From Deltaproteobacteria bacterium RIFOXYA12_FULL_61_11 (GTDB lineage Bacteria; Bdellovibrionota_F; JAHFAK01; YA12-FULL-61-11), in NCBI GenBank assembly GCA_001799195.1, contig MGSU01000310.1:1-27483 (forward strand): a DNA stretch of 27,483 nucleotides. Reading direction: 5' to 3'. The translations under genes and the position numbers were made by a program. The notes beneath the pieces were generated by a model that was not told where the DNA came from, did not search any database, and worked only from the letters and a program-made list of their open reading frames with translations. Shown piece after piece: positions 8,269 through 17,900 of this stretch. How positions within the stretch are numbered: position 1 is the stretch's first letter; the number at the start of each line of letters is the position of its first letter.

Positions 8269-8365
8269 GGGCAGTTCGGTTCCAGTATAGCGTAACCTCC
8301 GACCAATACTCTTGGAAGCGGCCCGTACGCAAGACAGACCCTCTCGTCCCAATCCGATTCCCGGT

Positions 8366-8393
8366 TTGCATCCCCGCGCGGATCATCTATGAT
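8366..8393 (+). promoter_or_regulatory. candidate housekeeping promoter of the tat operon
   Basis: TTGCAT, 16 bases, TATGAT. The predicted start point is near 8400, about 22 bases before the tatB-like ATG. It matches the TTGCA(C/T)-16/17-TAnnnT layout seen at several other genes in the window. Confidence 0.5.
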
Positions 8394-8422
8394 GACCTCG
8401 ACGTTGCACCCAGGCGGCGACC

Positions 8423-8764
8423 ATGTTCGGTATCGGCAGCTCGGAACTCGTCCTCATCTTGATCCTCGCCCTGATCTTTCTCGGCCCGAAGAAACTCCCC
8501 GGGCTCGCGCGCGGCATTGGCAGGGCCTTGGCGGAATTCCGCCGCGCCGGAGGAGAGATGCGTTCCCAGCTCGGTGGGATCTCCGAGCGGGCCATGGAAG
8601 AGGTGCACCGCCTCTCCGAGGCCGCGACCCGCGAGGTGCACGAATCTCAACCAACCCCGCCACCCCCGCCCACCGGCGAATCCGGCCCGCAGGGCTCCCC
8701 GCCCGACCTCCCCCCGAACACAGAAGCGAAGGAGGAGGTCGTTGCTCCTCCCACCAAGGGCTGA
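8423..8764 (+). CDS. TatA/TatB-family twin-arginine translocase subunit (TatB-like)
   Basis: A 113-residue protein with one N-terminal membrane helix, then an amphipathic helix (about 24-45), a charged helix, and a disordered tail rich in Pro and Glu. The N-terminus MFGIGSSELVLI carries a glutamate at position 8, and the helix ends in FLGPKKLP. Both are TatB-type features, whereas TatA usually has FG and no E8. In the Tat pathway TatB and TatC form the receptor that recognises RR signal peptides on folded proteins. In lineages with one bifunctional TatA/B the same protein can do both jobs. The ATG follows a weak AGGCGG-type ribosome site. tatC starts two bases after the stop. Confidence 0.88.
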   Translation: MFGIGSSELVLILILALIFLGPKKLPGLARGIGRALAEFRRAGGEMRSQLGGISERAMEEVHRLSEAATREVHESQPTPPPPPTGESGPQGSPPDLPPNTEAKEEVVAPPTKG

Positions 8765-8766
8765 GC

Positions 8767-9510
8767 ATGTCCGCGAAAACCCCTCAGACCTTTCTCGACC
8801 ACCTCGAGGAGCTTCGGTGGCGCTTGGTCCGCTCCCTCATTGCTGTAACCGTTGGATTTCTCTGCTGCTTCGGTTTCGCCGAGGAGCTGTTCGAGTTGCT
8901 GATGCGTCCGGTCCTGGCTGTCTTGCCCCCGGCAGGCCAACAGCTCCACTTCACCGGTCTGCTCGAACCCTTCATGGTCCATCTCCACGTCGGGGTGCTC
9001 GGTGGGCTCTTCGTCGCCAGTCCTTACATCTTCCATCAGGTCTGGGGCTTTGTCGCTCCCGGCCTCTATCATCATGAACGCCGCTACGTCGTGCCGTTCG
9101 TCCTCGTCTCGTCGCTCTGCTTCGTCGGCGGGGCCCTGTTCGGTTACCTGGTCGTCTTCCCTGCCGGGTTCAGGTTCTTCCTCTCCTTCACCACCGAGAG
9201 CCTGGTACCCGTGCTGACCATGGGCGAATACCTCTCGCTCTCGACCAAGCTCATCCTCGTTTTCGGCTTGGTCTTCGAAACCCCGGTCATCATCTTCACA
9301 CTGTGCGGGCTCGGCATCGTCACCCCGCGGAAGCTCCTGCAGAGCTGGCGGTACGTGGTCGTCGGCATCAGCATCATCTCCGCGGTCTTGACCCCGGCCG
9401 ACGTGCTGACCATGATCCTCATGGCCATTCCCCTCCTGATACTCTACTTCGGCAGCACCCTCATCACCATGGCCTTGCTGCGACGCCGCGAACCCGGGGA
9501 GGCAGCATGA
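8767..9510 (+). CDS. Sec-independent protein translocase TatC
   Basis: A 247-residue polytopic inner-membrane protein matching TatC end to end. It has the N-terminal FLDHLEELRWRLVRSL signature, which forms part of the signal-peptide binding site, then LLEPFMVHLHV, YIFHQVWGFVAPGLYHHERR, and F-E-TPVII in the fourth helix region. It ends with SAVLTPADVLTMILMAIPLL. The length is normal for TatC. The ATG lies two bases after the tatB-like stop and is the first sensible start, since the same frame open further upstream overlaps tatB. The last four bases (ATGA) overlap the following HEAT-repeat gene, so the three genes are probably co-translated. Confidence 0.96.
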   Translation: MSAKTPQTFLDHLEELRWRLVRSLIAVTVGFLCCFGFAEELFELLMRPVLAVLPPAGQQLHFTGLLEPFMVHLHVGVLGGLFVASPYIFHQVWGFVAPGLYHHERRYVVPFVLVSSLCFVGGALFGYLVVFPAGFRFFLSFTTESLVPVLTMGEYLSLSTKLILVFGLVFETPVIIFTLCGLGIVTPRKLLQSWRYVVVGISIISAVLTPADVLTMILMAIPLLILYFGSTLITMALLRRREPGEAA

Positions 9511-9902
9511 AGCTCTTCCTCGTATCCGCCCTCCTGTTCTCCCTCGCGACGATCGCCGCCGATCAACGCTTCGCCGTCTGGACCAAGGCCCTGCACCATG
9601 ACAACCCACTGATACGCAAACAGGCGGTGGTCCAGCTCGGCTGGTTGCGGGACCGACGCACCGTGGAGCACCTCGTGCCGCTGCTCGAGACCGAGGCGGA
9701 CGACTTCTTCAAGATCGCCGTGGTCAAGACCCTCCTGCGCACGCCGACCCCCCGGGTCAAGCACGCGGTCGAGGCCGCGCTGCGGCGGGAGCGCTCGAGA
9801 GAGCTGCGCCGGGCCTTGCTCCACGCAAAAGAGGTCCTCGACAACCTGACCGCCAAAGACCGGCTCATGCCCGATCCTCCCCGAAAGGATGCAAAACCCT
9901 GA
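9507..9902 (+). CDS. small exported HEAT-repeat-like protein
   Basis: A 131-residue protein. It has a Sec-type signal peptide (MKLFLVSALLFSLATIAA, cleavage probably after IAA). About 100 residues of HEAT/PBS-lyase-like helical repeats follow (NPLIRKQAVVQLGWLRDRRTVEHLVPLL, then DFFKIAVVKTLL, then PRVKHAVEAAL). The C-terminus is basic. HEAT repeats are protein-binding scaffolds, and there is no catalytic domain. The ATG overlaps the tatC stop. Linkage to tatBC may be incidental or may mark a periplasmic accessory protein. It has no twin-arginine motif, so it is not itself an obvious Tat substrate. No specific function can be assigned. Confidence 0.75.
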   Translation: MKLFLVSALLFSLATIAADQRFAVWTKALHHDNPLIRKQAVVQLGWLRDRRTVEHLVPLLETEADDFFKIAVVKTLLRTPTPRVKHAVEAALRRERSRELRRALLHAKEVLDNLTAKDRLMPDPPRKDAKP

Positions 9903-9977
9903 ACCCGAGCGATGGTCTTTTTTGTAACTAATTTTTTCCCATTCATGACATTTGTTACCAAAATATTCGCCCCACTC

Positions 9978-10006
9978 TTGCACAGGTCTCTTTCCTGAGG
10001 TACGTT
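9978..10006 (+). promoter_or_regulatory. candidate promoter of the YfbK-like vWA lipoprotein gene
   Basis: TTGCAC, 17 bases, TACGTT. The start point would be about 25 bases before the ATG at 10039, which also has a strong GGAGGGGG ribosome site. An AT-rich stretch (9915-9975) lies immediately upstream and may act as an UP-like element. It contains no gene. Confidence 0.5.
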
Positions 10007-10038
10007 CGAACAGGTCGACATCACCCGGAGGGGGAACC

Positions 10039-11700
10039 ATGGACCGTCATGCTTCAGCACTCCCGATCAGCGTGCTACTCAGCGTCGTGTTGGTGTTCGG
10101 CGCCTGCAGCGACACCGAAGACTCCGCCACCAAGCCGGACTCATCAAGCGCCGACCTCACGCCGATCAGTCCCATTGTTCCGGGGGGCACTATTCCCGGG
10201 GCTCTGCCATCCTCGGTCATCCCCTCCAACCAGACCGTTGACGGTGCTCCCCTCGTCATGGAAGATGCCTACCTGAGCGGTGACATAGCCCCTTCCGCGC
10301 CGATGCCCAAAGGGGACCAAGAGGAGGCTCCCACCGACAACAGCACCTTCGAGGACTACGGTTTCAACGAGTTTGTCACCGATGTCTCGGCCGACCGGCT
10401 CTCGACCTTCGGCCTCGACGTGGACACCGGCTCCTACACCGTGATGCGGGCCTGGTTGAACGACAACCGACTTCCCGACAAGGCCGGCGTCAGGACCGAG
10501 GAATACCTCAATTATTTCAATGCGAACTATCCCGACGACTTCGAAGAGGCCTTCAAGGTCACCTTCGAGGCCGCACCCTCGCCCTTCGGCCAGGGGCTGC
10601 ACATGCTCAGGGTCGGGTTGCAGGCGAGAGGGGTCAAGCCCTCGGAGCGCAAACGGGCCAACCTGGTCTTCCTGGTGGATGTTTCCGGCTCGATGAGTGC
10701 GGCGAATAAATTGCCCCTGGTCCAGAGTAGCCTGAAGCTCCTCACCGAGGTGATGGCCGAGGACGACCGCATTGCCCTGGTCACCTATGCCGGTCATACC
10801 TCTGTCGTGTTACCCTCGACCAGCGGGGACAAGAAGACCGAGATCAAGGCAGCCATCGACCAACTCAGCTCGGGCGGCGGCACCTCCATGGGGTCCGGCA
10901 TGGCCTTGGCCTACGAAGAAGCAGAAAAGGGGTTCATCACCGGCGGGATCAACCGCGTGCTCGTGTGCTCGGATGGCGACGCCAACATCGGTGCAACCAG
11001 CTCCGAAGACATCCTCTCGACCATCGAAGCCAAGGTCGACCAGGGCATTACCATGACCACCCTCGGCTTCGGCATGGGCAACTATAACGACACCATGATG
11101 GAGCAGCTCTCCAACAAGGGTAACGGGAACTACTTCTACCTCGACGGTGAGGCCGAAGCCCGTCGCCTGTTCGGCGAACGCCTCTTCTCGACTCTCCAGG
11201 CCGTGGCCAAGGACGCCAAGCTCCAGGTCGAGTTCGATCCCGGCGTGGTCAAACGCTACCGACTGCTGGGCTACGAGAACCGCGACATCGCCGACGACGA
11301 CTTCCGCAACGACCGAGTCGACGCGGGAGAGATAGGAGCAGGGCACAGTGTGACCGCCCTCTACGAAGTCGAACTGGTCGACGGCGGCAGCGGCGCCCTG
11401 GCCACGGCCAGACTCCGCTACAAAGACCTCGCCAACAAGGAGACCGTCGTCGAGAAGTCCTTCCCCTTCCAGCGCGACCAGGTCAAAACCGACCTCTCGG
11501 CCGCGAGCACGAAGTTCCGCTTCCTCCTCTCCGTGGCCGAGTTTGCCGAGCACCTCCGGCACCACCTCTACTCCGAGCACGACCTGGACGAGATCCTCAC
11601 CCTGGCTCGGGCCAACGCCGACGAACAGGACGAGCGCGAACAGGAGTTCCTCGAGCTGATCGCCAAGGCCAACACCTTGGAACAAGGCCAACAGGACTAG
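10039..11700 (+). CDS. YfbK-like von Willebrand factor A domain lipoprotein
   Basis: A 553-residue exported protein. The N-terminal signal ends in LVFGAC, a slightly atypical lipobox, so it is probably lipid-anchored. A Ser/Pro-rich linker leads to the YfbK N-terminal domain (about 110-175: FVTDVSADRLSTFGLDVDTGSYTVM is typical). A vWA domain follows (about 208-390) with a metal-ion-dependent adhesion site: DVSGSMS with D214, the GGGTSMGSG threonine near 281, and CSDGDANIG near 311-319. The C-terminal part matches the YfbK/DUF3520 region (VKRYRLLGYENRDIADDDF, RLRYKD). vWA domains bind protein ligands through a divalent metal, and YfbK proteins are widespread but poorly characterised. Frames opening upstream overlap the promoter, so the start at 10039 is preferred. 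Confidence 0.9.
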   Translation: MDRHASALPISVLLSVVLVFGACSDTEDSATKPDSSSADLTPISPIVPGGTIPGALPSSVIPSNQTVDGAPLVMEDAYLSGDIAPSAPMPKGDQEEAPTDNSTFEDYGFNEFVTDVSADRLSTFGLDVDTGSYTVMRAWLNDNRLPDKAGVRTEEYLNYFNANYPDDFEEAFKVTFEAAPSPFGQGLHMLRVGLQARGVKPSERKRANLVFLVDVSGSMSAANKLPLVQSSLKLLTEVMAEDDRIALVTYAGHTSVVLPSTSGDKKTEIKAAIDQLSSGGGTSMGSGMALAYEEAEKGFITGGINRVLVCSDGDANIGATSSEDILSTIEAKVDQGITMTTLGFGMGNYNDTMMEQLSNKGNGNYFYLDGEAEARRLFGERLFSTLQAVAKDAKLQVEFDPGVVKRYRLLGYENRDIADDDFRNDRVDAGEIGAGHSVTALYEVELVDGGSGALATARLRYKDLANKETVVEKSFPFQRDQVKTDLSAASTKFRFLLSVAEFAEHLRHHLYSEHDLDEILTLARANADEQDEREQEFLELIAKANTLEQGQQD

Positions 11701-11780
11701 CCGGACCCGCTCCTCTCCCCTGGTACACCTTCTCATCCCTAGGTCCCTTCCGGAAGCCCCGCCTACCGAAGAACTCGGCC

Positions 11781-11809
11781 TTGCACTCGCCCGCAACCGC
11801 TGCTAGGAT
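11781..11809 (+). promoter_or_regulatory. candidate promoter of the giant lipoprotein gene
   Basis: TTGCAC, 17 bases, TAGGAT. The start point would be near 11816, leaving an untranslated leader of about 158 bases. That is much longer than for the neighbouring genes. The -35 is identical to that of the vWA lipoprotein gene. Confidence 0.5.
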
Positions 11810-11850
11810 GCGGCCTCGACCAGGCAGCTTGGCATGAGGCGGTACGGCCT

Positions 11851-11901
11851 GAGGTTGTGGGCCAACGAGGCACAACTCGTTGACACAAGAACTCTCGTGT
11901 C
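11851..11901 (+). promoter_or_regulatory. leader RNA hairpins, two of them mutually exclusive
   Basis: GAGGTTGTG (11851-11859) can pair with CACAACTC (11871-11878), with one bulged base. CAACGAG (11863-11869) can instead pair perfectly with CTCGTTG (11876-11882). The pairings share 11876-11878, so both cannot form at once. A third hairpin, GACAC/GTGTC (11882-11901), follows. All lie in the leader of the giant lipoprotein gene. I recognise no known riboswitch core. Confidence 0.35.
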
Positions 11902-11973
11902 CCAAGCAGGGATAGTACCAGCCCTCGTTCGAACCTCGCTGCACTCGGTGCGCGTCCCTAGGGGGGGAATACA

Positions 11974-14900
11974 ATGAAGACGACCAGCAACCTCATCATC
12001 CTCCTGTTCCTCGCCGGACTCCTTGCCTGCGAGGACGACAAGAAGTTCGTGGCCCAGGATCCCGGTTCCTCGGTCCTGGACGTGAGCACCGATCTCGTTC
12101 CGGATACCCCCTACCAGCCCGCGCCCGACTCCGGGGGCACGGTGGTCGAAAAACCGGCGGTACAGCCCGGGCAGGAGCAACCGGAACCTCCGGAGCCGAC
12201 CGAGCCGGGGAAACCGCCCAAGCAACAGACCGATCCCATCGTCGTCGACGTCATCGACGAGGCCGCAATCCGCGAGGGGCTACGGGCTATCGCCGAGGAC
12301 TGTCTCACGCGGATCAAAGTTGGAGTTCCCTACGAGTGCGATCTGACCACGGTCTCGGGGGACGAGGACATCACCTTCGCCATCGCCAACCCGCCCGAGG
12401 GGCTGACCATCGACCCGGTCACCGGGCAACTTCATTGGACCCCGACCGAGGATCAGCTCGGCCGACACGTACTGGACGTGGTCACCATGCAAGGCCAGCA
12501 CAACACCGTCACTCAGCTCACCCTCGTGGTCTTCGAGAACACGCCCCCGACCTTCACCGGCCTGGACTGCGAGACCGAGGTAGCCATCGGTCTGCCGTGG
12601 GAATGTCAGGTCACGGCCGACGACCCGGATGGTGACGCCTTGACCTTTACCCTCGAGGTTGCGCCCGACGGTATGACCATCGACGAGCACGGCCTCATCT
12701 CCTGGACCGCGGAACCCGACGACTCCGGTTGGAACAACTTCGTCGTCCAGGTCGAGGACGGCACCGCCCAGGATTCGTTCCAACAGCTCGTGCATGCCTA
12801 CGATCCGAACAATCCACCGATCTTCGAGTTCGTCGATTGCGCCCTGACCGCGGAAGAAGACACCTGGTACGAGTGCGGCTTCGTCCTCATCGATGACTCC
12901 ATCCCCGACGAAATGTCCTTGTGGCTCGAGGACTTCCCCGAGGGCATGCTCTTCGACCGCGAGGCCCAGACCGTGAGTTTGTTGGTGCAGAACGTCGAAG
13001 CCGCCACCAAGATCGAATACACCGTGGTCATGGACGTGCTGGGCGTAGAGCATCGCGAGCGCAACTTCTTCCTCGCCTTGCCCATGAACGATCCTCCCTC
13101 CCTCCGTTTCCTCGATTGCGGCGCCGAGGTCTTCGAGGACGAGCTGTACGTCTGCCGTTTCGAAACCGTCGATCCCGACGGCGGCGAAGTGTTCCTCAGC
13201 CTGGACGCCTTCCCGGCCGGGATGACTCTGGATGAGGCCGCGGGCCTTGTGAGTTGGCGGCCCGGCAACACACTCCAAGCGACCGAGGAACCCTACGAGT
13301 TGACGGTCAGCGACGGCCGCCTCGCCCAGCGCTATCCCAAGGCCGTGACCGTGCTACCGGTCAACGACCTTCCCGGGGTGCGGTTCGAGGACTGCGCCCA
13401 GAGCGCGGAAGAAGATTCCTTATACTCCTGTACCTTCCTGACCCTGGACCTCGATAACGACGAGGTGGTCACCACCCTGCTCGACGGCCCGGCAGGGATG
13501 GTTCTCGAGGACGGGACCCTGACCTGGCTTGTCCCCAACGTGCTGGAGGAAGAAACCCAGACCTTCACCCTGCTCCTCGACGATGGCCAGGACCAGGTGG
13601 AAGTATCACGCAGCCTCACCCTGCTACCCGTGAACGATTCTCCGACCCTGAGCTTCCGAGATTGCGCCGTCACGGCGGCCGAAGACACGGTGTACTCCTG
13701 TTCCTTCTTCCCCTTCGACCTCGACGGCGACGTGGTCACGGCCAGCCTCGAGGACGGGCCGCTCGGCATGAGCCTCGACCTCCTCAGCCACAGGCTCACC
13801 TGGACCGTGCCGAACGCCGCCACGCCCTATGACGTTGTCTATGCGATCCGACTCGATGACGGCCAGGAACAGCCGCGTTTCGAGCAGACCTTCGAGGTCT
13901 TGCCGGTCAACGATGCCCCGAGTTTCCGTTTTGTCTCTTGCGCCGACCGGGTGTTCGAGGACGAGACCCTTCGCTGCACTTACGAAACCGCTGATCCCGA
14001 TGGCGACGTGGTCACGGTGACTCTGCTCGAAGGCCCGGCCGGGATGCTCGTGGACGAGGCTCAGCACCAGATCCTCTGGACCGTGCCCAATGTTTTGGCC
14101 GAGACCGAGGTTTCCTTCCGGGTGCGGGTGAGCGACGGCACGGTCGAGCAACTCTACGCGCGCACCGTGCTCACCCTGCCGGTCAACGACGCACCGACCC
14201 TCGTCTTCGAGAATTGCCCCGCGACGATCTCTGAGGACCAGCTCTACACCTGCGGCGTACAGGTGGCCGACATCGACGGCGACTCCCTGACCTGGTTCGT
14301 GGTTGGCGGCCCCGCCGGGATGCTCGCCGAACCGTTGTCGGAACGGGTGAGCTGGAACGTACCCAACACCCTCATCGCCACGACGGTCACCTTCGAGGTC
14401 GTGGTCCAAGACGGCAATGCCGAGACCCGCGGCACGAGGTCGGTACAGGCCCTGCCCGCGAACGATCCCCCGGCCCTTACCCTCTTGGCCTGCCCCGCGG
14501 AGGTCGATGAGGACGAGACCTTCGTCTGTTATTACCAGCTCGGCGATATCGACGGGGATCCGCTGCTCGTGTACCTCGAGGCAGCTCCTCCGGGTATGAC
14601 CGTAGACCAAGCGCAGCGCAAGGTCAGCTATCTCGTGCCGAACACCCTGGAGAGAACCCCCATCTCCTTCACCCTGACGGCCGATGACGGTCAAACCGAA
14701 ACCCAGGCCGGGGCTTCTTTCGATGCACTGCCCCGGAACGACGCGCCTCTTCTCACCTTCCAGAATTGCGCGACGACGGTCCTCGAGAACGCCGTCTACT
14801 CGTGCTCGTACTCGGTCGCGGACCTCGACGGTGATTCCGTGACCGTGGAACTCTCCGGCCAAGCCGAGGGCATGACTCTCGACACCCTCAACCGCACCAT

Positions 14901-17900
14901 CACCTGGATCGCGCCCGAGATGCCGGCCGAACCGTCTCGCGTAGACGTGTCCTACAGGGTGTTGTTCGGCGACGGCACGCTCACCCTGAGCCTGGAACGG
15001 CCGCTCAGCGCGCTCGCCGTCAACGACGCTCCCACGATCACCCTCGAAAACTGCCCGGCGGTGATCGAAGAAGACCAGCAGTACACCTGCTCGGTCTTCC
15101 TGGCCGACCCCGACGGGGATGTGCTGGCCTGGTCCCTCTCCGGCGCCCCCACCGGCATGCTTCCCGACCTCGTCAACGGGCGGGTGGTCTGGACCGTGCC
15201 CAATACGCTCGCGGAGACCACGGTACACTACGACATCGTGGTCCAGGACGGCGCGGTGGAGACCAGGCGAGCGGTCTCGTTCCAGGTCCTGCCCGTGAAC
15301 GACCCCCCGAGCCTGACCCTGCTCTCGTGCCCGACCAGGGTGAACGAGGACGCCTCGTTCGTCTGTTATTACCAGACCGGGGACCTCGACGGCGACAGAG
15401 TGACCGTGACCCTCGCCGACGGACCCGCGGGAATGATCCTGGACCAGACGGCCCGCAGGGTCACCTACCTCGTGCCCAACACCGTAACCGAGACCCAGGT
15501 CTCCTTCACCCTCGAGGCCGACGACGGACACGTCACCGTCACGGCAGAGGGTTCTTTCGAGGCCGTCCCGCAGAACGACGCTCCGACCCTGACCTTCACC
15601 TCCTGTCCGACCTCGGTCCTCGAGGATGAGACCTATACCTGCACCTACACGCTCGCGGACCTCGACGGCGACGAGGTGACGGTCACCCTCGCGGGTCAAC
15701 CGCTCGGCATGATCCTCGATCAGGGAAGCCGGACCATCTCCTGGACCGTACCCAATATCGCAGCACCATTTGAGGACTTCGACTACCAGCTCGAGCTGAG
15801 CGACGGAGAGGGTGGTACCGCGACCTACCAACGGCCCCTGCGCGGCCTACCGCAGAACGACGCGCCGACGATCGACTTCCTCGCCTGCCCGACCGCGGCC
15901 GACGAAGACGAGCTCTATCTGTGCACCTTCCAACTCTCGGACCTCGACAATGACGGCGTGACCGTGACTCTCGTCGGCGCTCCGACGTGGTTGAGGGTCG
16001 TCGGGACTAGCCTGACCGGCGTCGTGCCCAACACCCTTGTCGAGACCACTCTCGAGTTCACCGTGCGGATCGGCGACGGCCAGGCCGTGGTCGAAGTGCC
16101 GCGCAGCCTGACCCTCACCCCCCTCAACGACGCTCCGACCCTGAGCCTGCTCGATTGCCCCCCGACCGTGGACGAGGACGAGGTCTACACCTGTCGCTAC
16201 CAGGTCGGGGATATCGACAACGACCCCGTGACCGTGACCCTGCAGGACCTCGCCGGGATCGGTCTGGTCCTGGATACGGTCAACCGCACGATCACCTATC
16301 CGGCACCGAACACCCTGGAACCGATCACCCGCTCCTTTACCCTGACCGCCGACGATGGCGAGACCGGGACCGAGCTCGGCGGATCGTTCCAGGTCCTGCC
16401 GCAGAATGATGCTCCGACCATTTCCTTCCAGAACTGCGCCACCACGGTGCTGGAGAACGAGAGTTACCTCTGTGCATACACGGTGAGCGATCTCGATGGG
16501 GATATCCCTACCGTGGCACTCGTAGACCCACCGGCTTGGATCACCCTCGACCCGAACACCCCGCGCATTTTCGGCACCGTTCCCGAGCTGGACCCCACCC
16601 CGATCGAACAGCCCCAGGACTATCAGGTCCAGGTGAGCGACGGAACCACCACCGTGACCGTGGCCCGTCCGCTCGTGGCCATCGCGGTCAACGACGCACC
16701 CATGATCAGCTTCGGCGACTGCGTCACCTCGCTCGAAGAGGACCAAGTCTACACCTGCTCCTATACCCTCAGCGACAGCGACACCCCGCCCGGCGACGTC
16801 AGCGTGGACCTGACCGCCGCCCCCGCGGGCATGACCCTCGACCGCGTCCAGCGCACGGTCACCTGGTCCGTACCCAACATCCTGACCCCGCACGCCGAGA
16901 GCTTCACCCTCCGGGCCTATGACGGCGAGACGACCACCAACGCCTCCCAGAGCGTGCTCGTCGTGCCGGTCAACGACCCGCCGGTGATCACCCTCCAGGA
17001 CTGCCCGAGCTCCGTGAACGAGGATGCCCCCTACACCTGCACCTACACCGTGAGCGACCTCGACGGCGATGCGCTGACGGTAACTCTCCTCGGCGGACCT
17101 GCCGGGCTCGTGCATGATGCAGAGAACCTCCGCGCCACCTGGACCGTGCCCAACACCCTCGCGCCGACCGCGTATACCTACCAGCTCGAGGCCAGCGACG
17201 GTGCTGCCCAGACCCGGGCCGGGACCAGCTTCACGGCCTTGCCGCAGAACGACGCGCCGACGATCGACTTCCTCGTCTGTCCGACCTCGGCCAACGAGGA
17301 CGAAACCTATTCCTGCACCTATCAACTCACTGACCTCGATGGCGACGGCGTGGCCGTGACGCTGCTCGGCGCGCCGGCCTGGCTGCAAGTCGACGGGGGA
17401 GGCAACCGTCTCGTCGGCACCGTGCCCAACACCCTCTCCGAAACCACCCTCGAGTTCACCGTGCGCCTCAGCGACGGCACCGCGGCGGTGGACACCCAGG
17501 CCACCCTGACCCTCCTGCCACGAAACGACGCTCCGGCGCTGAGCTTCGTCGACTGCCCCACCTCTGCCCGCGAGGACGAACTTTACGTCTGCACCTACCT
17601 CGCGAGCGACCTCGACGGTGACCCGCTGGCCCTGGAGCTCCTCGGCGCTCCGGTCTGGCTCGCCCTCGACGAAGCCAATGCCCGCCTCTACGGCACGGTG
17701 CCCAACACCGTGGAACCCGAGACTCTGACCTTCACCCTCGTGGCGAGCGACGGCCAGGCCCAGACCTCGAGGCCCCGCTCCGTGACCCTCGCCCCGCAGA
17801 ATGACGCCCCGACCATCACCGTGGGTCCCTGCGACGCGACCGTGAACGAGGACGACACCTATACCTGTTCCTACACCGTGGCCGACCTCGACGGGGACGA

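Noticed and set aside
9915-9955. T-rich tract after the HEAT-repeat gene as a rho-independent terminator
   Set aside because: No stem of useful length precedes the TTTTTT run. It is more likely part of the AT-rich region upstream of the next promoter.
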